Source: Funneliformis mosseae (Eukaryota > Glomeromycota > Glomeromycetes > Glomerales > Glomeraceae). Taken from it: a stretch of 10,476 bases of DNA. The stretch lies in NCBI GenBank assembly GCA_910592005.1, contig CAJVPP010003910.1, positions 1 through 10,476 of the forward strand, in the 5' to 3' direction. The notes beneath the pieces are model-generated. The model saw only the letters and a list, made by a program, of their open reading frames with translations. It made no database searches and had not been told where the DNA came from. Position numbers and translations under genes: made by a program. The number at the start of each line of letters is the position of its first letter. Position 1 is the stretch's first letter. This document shows, piece after piece, positions 8,701-10,476 of this stretch.

Positions 8701-8954
8701 TCCTGTGGTAAATCAAAATCTATGATAGGCCAGAGTAGCTTATCCCTATCAATGAATTTGTGTAAGAAATGGCCTTCATATTCTGTAAGAATGGCTTCTA
8801 TCTTATCCTCATTATTTGCGTCAAGGAAATGCCTTGGCCTAACACTATCATCATGAATTTTATATAGGCATTGACCTATATTAGAGGTTTAAAACTTACA
8901 ATAGAACAGGACGGAAGGCGTATCGAGAAACTCTGAAAGCTCAGATTAGGTCAT
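5798..8954 (-). pseudogene. Broken fused primase (AEP) - SF3 helicase gene
   Basis: Read from ATG at 8954 to TAG at 5800-5798, about 1050 codons. The N-terminal third is an archaeo-eukaryotic primase: motif I IIDFDL (DFD at 8720-8712), motif II SFHIS (8553-8539), and a motif III-like IIDNIV (Asp at 8439-8437) followed by LRMLGSSKYN. The middle (NLFLGFLAKP, PILWHVKNIIC, NWWAFLVQKP) and the helicase core are of the phage/pox D5 and DUF5906 type: Walker A remnant CRKN (7320-7309), Walker B LIIMNE (ending 7180), sensor TSN (7047-7039), then IGDFCIVC, and YLEWCGDNGEKPFFNNIFGKK. The tail is Ser/Pro-rich, then charged. Sixteen in-frame stops have their last bases at 8946, 8889, 8602, 8506, 7991, 7865, 7842, 7399, 7354, 7324, 6623, 6423, 6327, 6289, 6175 and 5978. 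Eight one-base losses lie near 8628, 8168, 7858, 7832, 6986, 6602, 6298 and 6111. Such enzymes prime and unwind DNA for plasmid, viral or transposon replication. This copy cannot make one. Confidence 0.8.
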
Positions 8955-9102
8955 TTTTTCTCAAACAATTTAAGATAATTTATAATTATACCAAAACTCA
9001 AGATATAATATTCGTAAGAGAAAAGTTTAAAATGAAAATAATTCTTTGACATTATTAATCGATATATACAAATGGAAGGCAAAAAAAAAGATACAATTCC
9101 AA
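8955..9102. promoter_or_regulatory. Divergent intergenic region, putative shared promoter
   Basis: 148 bp separate the start codons of the primase-helicase (minus, 8954) and the cysteine-cluster gene (plus, 9103). The strip is very AT-rich, with TATA-like stretches on both strands (for example around 8981-8990 and 9063-9070). The divergent arrangement suggests shared control. No specific operator is visible. Confidence 0.35.
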
Positions 9103-9504
9103 ATGGATCTATCCTGGAATTTTTATTATTATCCATATATTCTTAGGACTGGAGAAGTGTGTAATCAGAGATGCTATGATCCAAAGGGATGTAAAGTCCA
9201 TCAGAATTCTAGGTAAATTTCTTGTAAAGAATGCGGTGAGCTGATAAGATCCAGATATAACTATTGCGATATACATGCAAAAAAATATAGATCAAGGGAA
9301 TATTATCATCAGAAAAAGCAGGCTAAGTTGGCTTTGACAGAGATACTGATAGGTAATTTAGAGGTAAACAAAAATGATGCAACTTATCATTAGTGTCATT
9401 AGAAAAAAAAGCTAGTAACAGAAGCTAGTGATGCGAACAATAAGCTCTTTATGAATTCTAGGCTGAAAAAAAGTCTTTTTGATAGGTATTACCAGTGTCA
9501 CTAG
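9103..9504 (+). pseudogene. Broken cysteine/histidine-cluster (zinc-ribbon-like) protein
   Basis: ATG at 9103 starts MDLSWNFYYYPYILRTGEVC. The frame then has CNQRCYDPKGCKVH (from 9160), CKECGE (9223-9240) and YCDIH (9262-9276): four or more Cys/His pairs resembling a treble-clef or zinc-ribbon fold. A strongly basic helix follows (AKKYRSREYYHQKKQAKLAL), as in a DNA-binding protein. TAA at 9214-9216 cuts the fold in two. The frame is then clean to TAG at 9391, with more TAGs at 9400 and 9502; the part between (LVTEASDANNKLFMNSRLKK) still looks coding. The true C-terminus is uncertain because the CACTAGTG repeat enters the frame here. From memory it resembles small Rhizophagus proteins of unknown function. 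Its head-to-head position beside the primase-helicase suggests a regulatory or accessory role in the same element, which is inference. Confidence 0.6.
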
Positions 9505-9779
9505 TGTCACTGGAAAAAATCTGAGTCTCTTAACTTTTTATTTTTTATAGCATATATACACCACATATATATCATACATTTATCATATTTTATTCCATAT
9601 AGGCTAGGCATAAAAAAATTTTGATTTTTTTCTAGGATTTATTACTCTTTTACCAGTGACACTAGTGATACTAATCAAGAAAGAAATAAAGAAGCCTAAT
9701 AATCCCAAGAAAGATAACAAATGTATTACTAGTTCTGTTACCAGTTAGTATTTGAAACTAGTAACACTAGTAACACTCA
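9388..9779. repeat. CACTAGTG-type repeat cluster with an inverted pair
   Basis: Variants of AGTGTCACTAGTGTCACTGG occur at 9388-9402 (partial), 9492-9513, 9653-9672 and 9758-9779. The 9492-9513 and 9653-9672 copies are in opposite orientation and match at about 19 of 20 positions, so the 139 bp between them could form a hairpin or a small inverted-repeat element. The core CACTAGTG is itself palindromic. In another frame the first pair would read SVTSVT. Confidence 0.6.
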
Positions 9780-9994
9780 TAAAAATAGCATACTCATTAC
9801 CTTAATCCAGTTTAGACCATAATCTGATTTCAGAAAAGCTTACAACATCCCGCCAATATACTGGCAACAAATAAGCAATAGTTAGGTCGCAAATGGTATA
9901 CTTCTGGCCTTTAATTCTGAATATAAAAAAAATATATAGCATAAATACATATATATTGAGTACCAGAAACATTCCCAGAACATTCTTATAGGGC

Positions 9995-10022
9995 GTTTCA
10001 TTACTGAAACAGTATCACGTGA
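9995..10022. promoter_or_regulatory. Inverted repeat plus CACGTG palindrome
   Basis: GTTTCA at 9995-10000 and TGAAAC at 10005-10010 are perfect arms around a 4-base loop. Five bases later comes TCACGTGA (10015-10022), which contains CACGTG, the core recognised by many fungal basic helix-loop-helix factors. No gene start follows within the window, so a regulatory role is only a possibility; it may be part of a dispersed repeat. Confidence 0.3.
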
Positions 10023-10044
10023 CTGACGCAATAAGGTGCAATAT

Positions 10045-10103
10045 AAATTCAGCTAGCATTATTCCACAAATTCAGCTGGCACTATTCCATAATTTTAGCT
10101 AGA
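10045..10103 (+). repeat. Tandem repeat, 23-bp unit, about 2.5 copies
   Basis: Unit 1 (10045-10067) and unit 2 (10068-10090) both begin AAATTCAGCT and end ATTCCAY. They differ at three positions, all transitions. A third, partial and more diverged unit begins at 10091 (AATTTTAGCTAGAAC). Confidence 0.6.
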
Positions 10104-10476
10104 ACTTTAGGCATAATAATTTGGCATCCAAGCTGGCAAACTGCCAGTTCCATAACACTTCTATGATAGTTCCTCAATAGTTCCATGACAGCTCCACAGA
10201 AGTTCTAGGATACTATCAAGTCACCATCATGATGCCAAGCGAATCACATGCCTAAAAGATCAGCCAAAATTATGGTATAATGTCAGCTAAATTTAGACAC
10301 AAATTTATATCAAAATACTGTGCCACCTGACACAATATTTTTTTTTACCACATTTTAGGATCTAAAAAGGCAACCAAATAGGCATAAAAAGGTAAATACT
10401 TTAATATAGAATTTGATATCCAATCAGATATAGGAGGTTAGTATCGTCAATATATAACTTAAATTACAAGTAGAGT

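Larger units (their letters stand above)
9780..10476. other. Noncoding repeat-rich end of window
   Basis: No open frame of useful length is visible on either strand. The region contains a short inverted repeat (9995-10010), a CACGTG palindrome (10015-10022), a 23-bp tandem repeat (10045-10103) and a loose series of AGTTCC-like words between 10140 and 10215. From 10340 onward I see nothing but AT-rich sequence. Confidence 0.55.

Noticed and set aside
8381..8856. Two plus-strand open frames of 84 and 103 codons
   Set aside because: They are antisense to the primase domain, where DFD and SFH motifs are readable on the minus strand.
8873..8896. Tiny intron GTAAGT...TAG near the primase start
   Set aside because: It would be only about 24-28 bp, below normal intron size, and reading straight through gives one stop with coherent coding on both sides.
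5798..8954. Stop-codon reassignment (for example TGA as Trp)
   Set aside because: TAA, TAG and TGA all occur in frame along with frameshifts, so no single altered code restores the frame.
9940..9960. AT-rich run as a replication origin
   Set aside because: AT richness is general in this window and there are no repeated binding sites next to it.

Overview
The window looks like gene-poor, repeat-bearing DNA from an arbuscular mycorrhizal fungus, most likely Rhizophagus or a close relative in Glomeromycotina. The base composition is very AT-rich. One short spliceosomal intron is clearly visible (GT at 3841, AG at 3778). Four of the coding relics resemble protein families that I know from memory as multi-copy in Rhizophagus irregularis. 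That placement is recognition plus inference; no database was searched.

Layout: 1-1280 holds no convincing gene, only a faint diverged direct duplication and one short coding-like patch. 1281-2860 (minus) is a broken copy of an uncharacterised coiled-coil protein. 3062-4165 (minus) is a broken SAM-like plus PD-(D/E)XK nuclease-like gene of Crinkler effector type, with one intact intron and one whose donor site is lost. 4589-4963 (minus) is a Crinkler N-terminal header domain standing alone. 4964-5797 has an unidentified exon-like fragment. 5798-8954 (minus) is the largest locus: a relic of a fused archaeo-eukaryotic primase and superfamily 3 helicase of about 1050 codons. A small cysteine/histidine-cluster protein (9103 to about 9504, plus) is transcribed divergently from it across a 148-bp gap. 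9388-10476 is repeat-rich: CACTAGTG-type motifs in both orientations, a 23-bp tandem repeat and short palindromes.

State of the genes: the five recognisable loci are all interrupted, and none is a normal intact gene in this sequence. On the minus strand I count 25 internal in-frame stops, covering all three stop codons, so a changed genetic code cannot explain them. Most could come from Gln, Arg or Trp codons by single C-to-T or G-to-A changes. I count 12 frameshifts, and every one is consistent with loss of exactly one base, often in an A or T run. This could be real decay (deamination plus slippage), or the indels could be long-read homopolymer errors on top of real nonsense mutations.

How the parts may relate: the primase-helicase and the divergent zinc-cluster gene look like the replication module of a DNA mobile element or an integrated DNA-virus-like element. 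The Crinkler-type nuclease and orphan header belong to a fast-shuffling effector-like family. Whether they form one element or separate insertions cannot be decided from this window.
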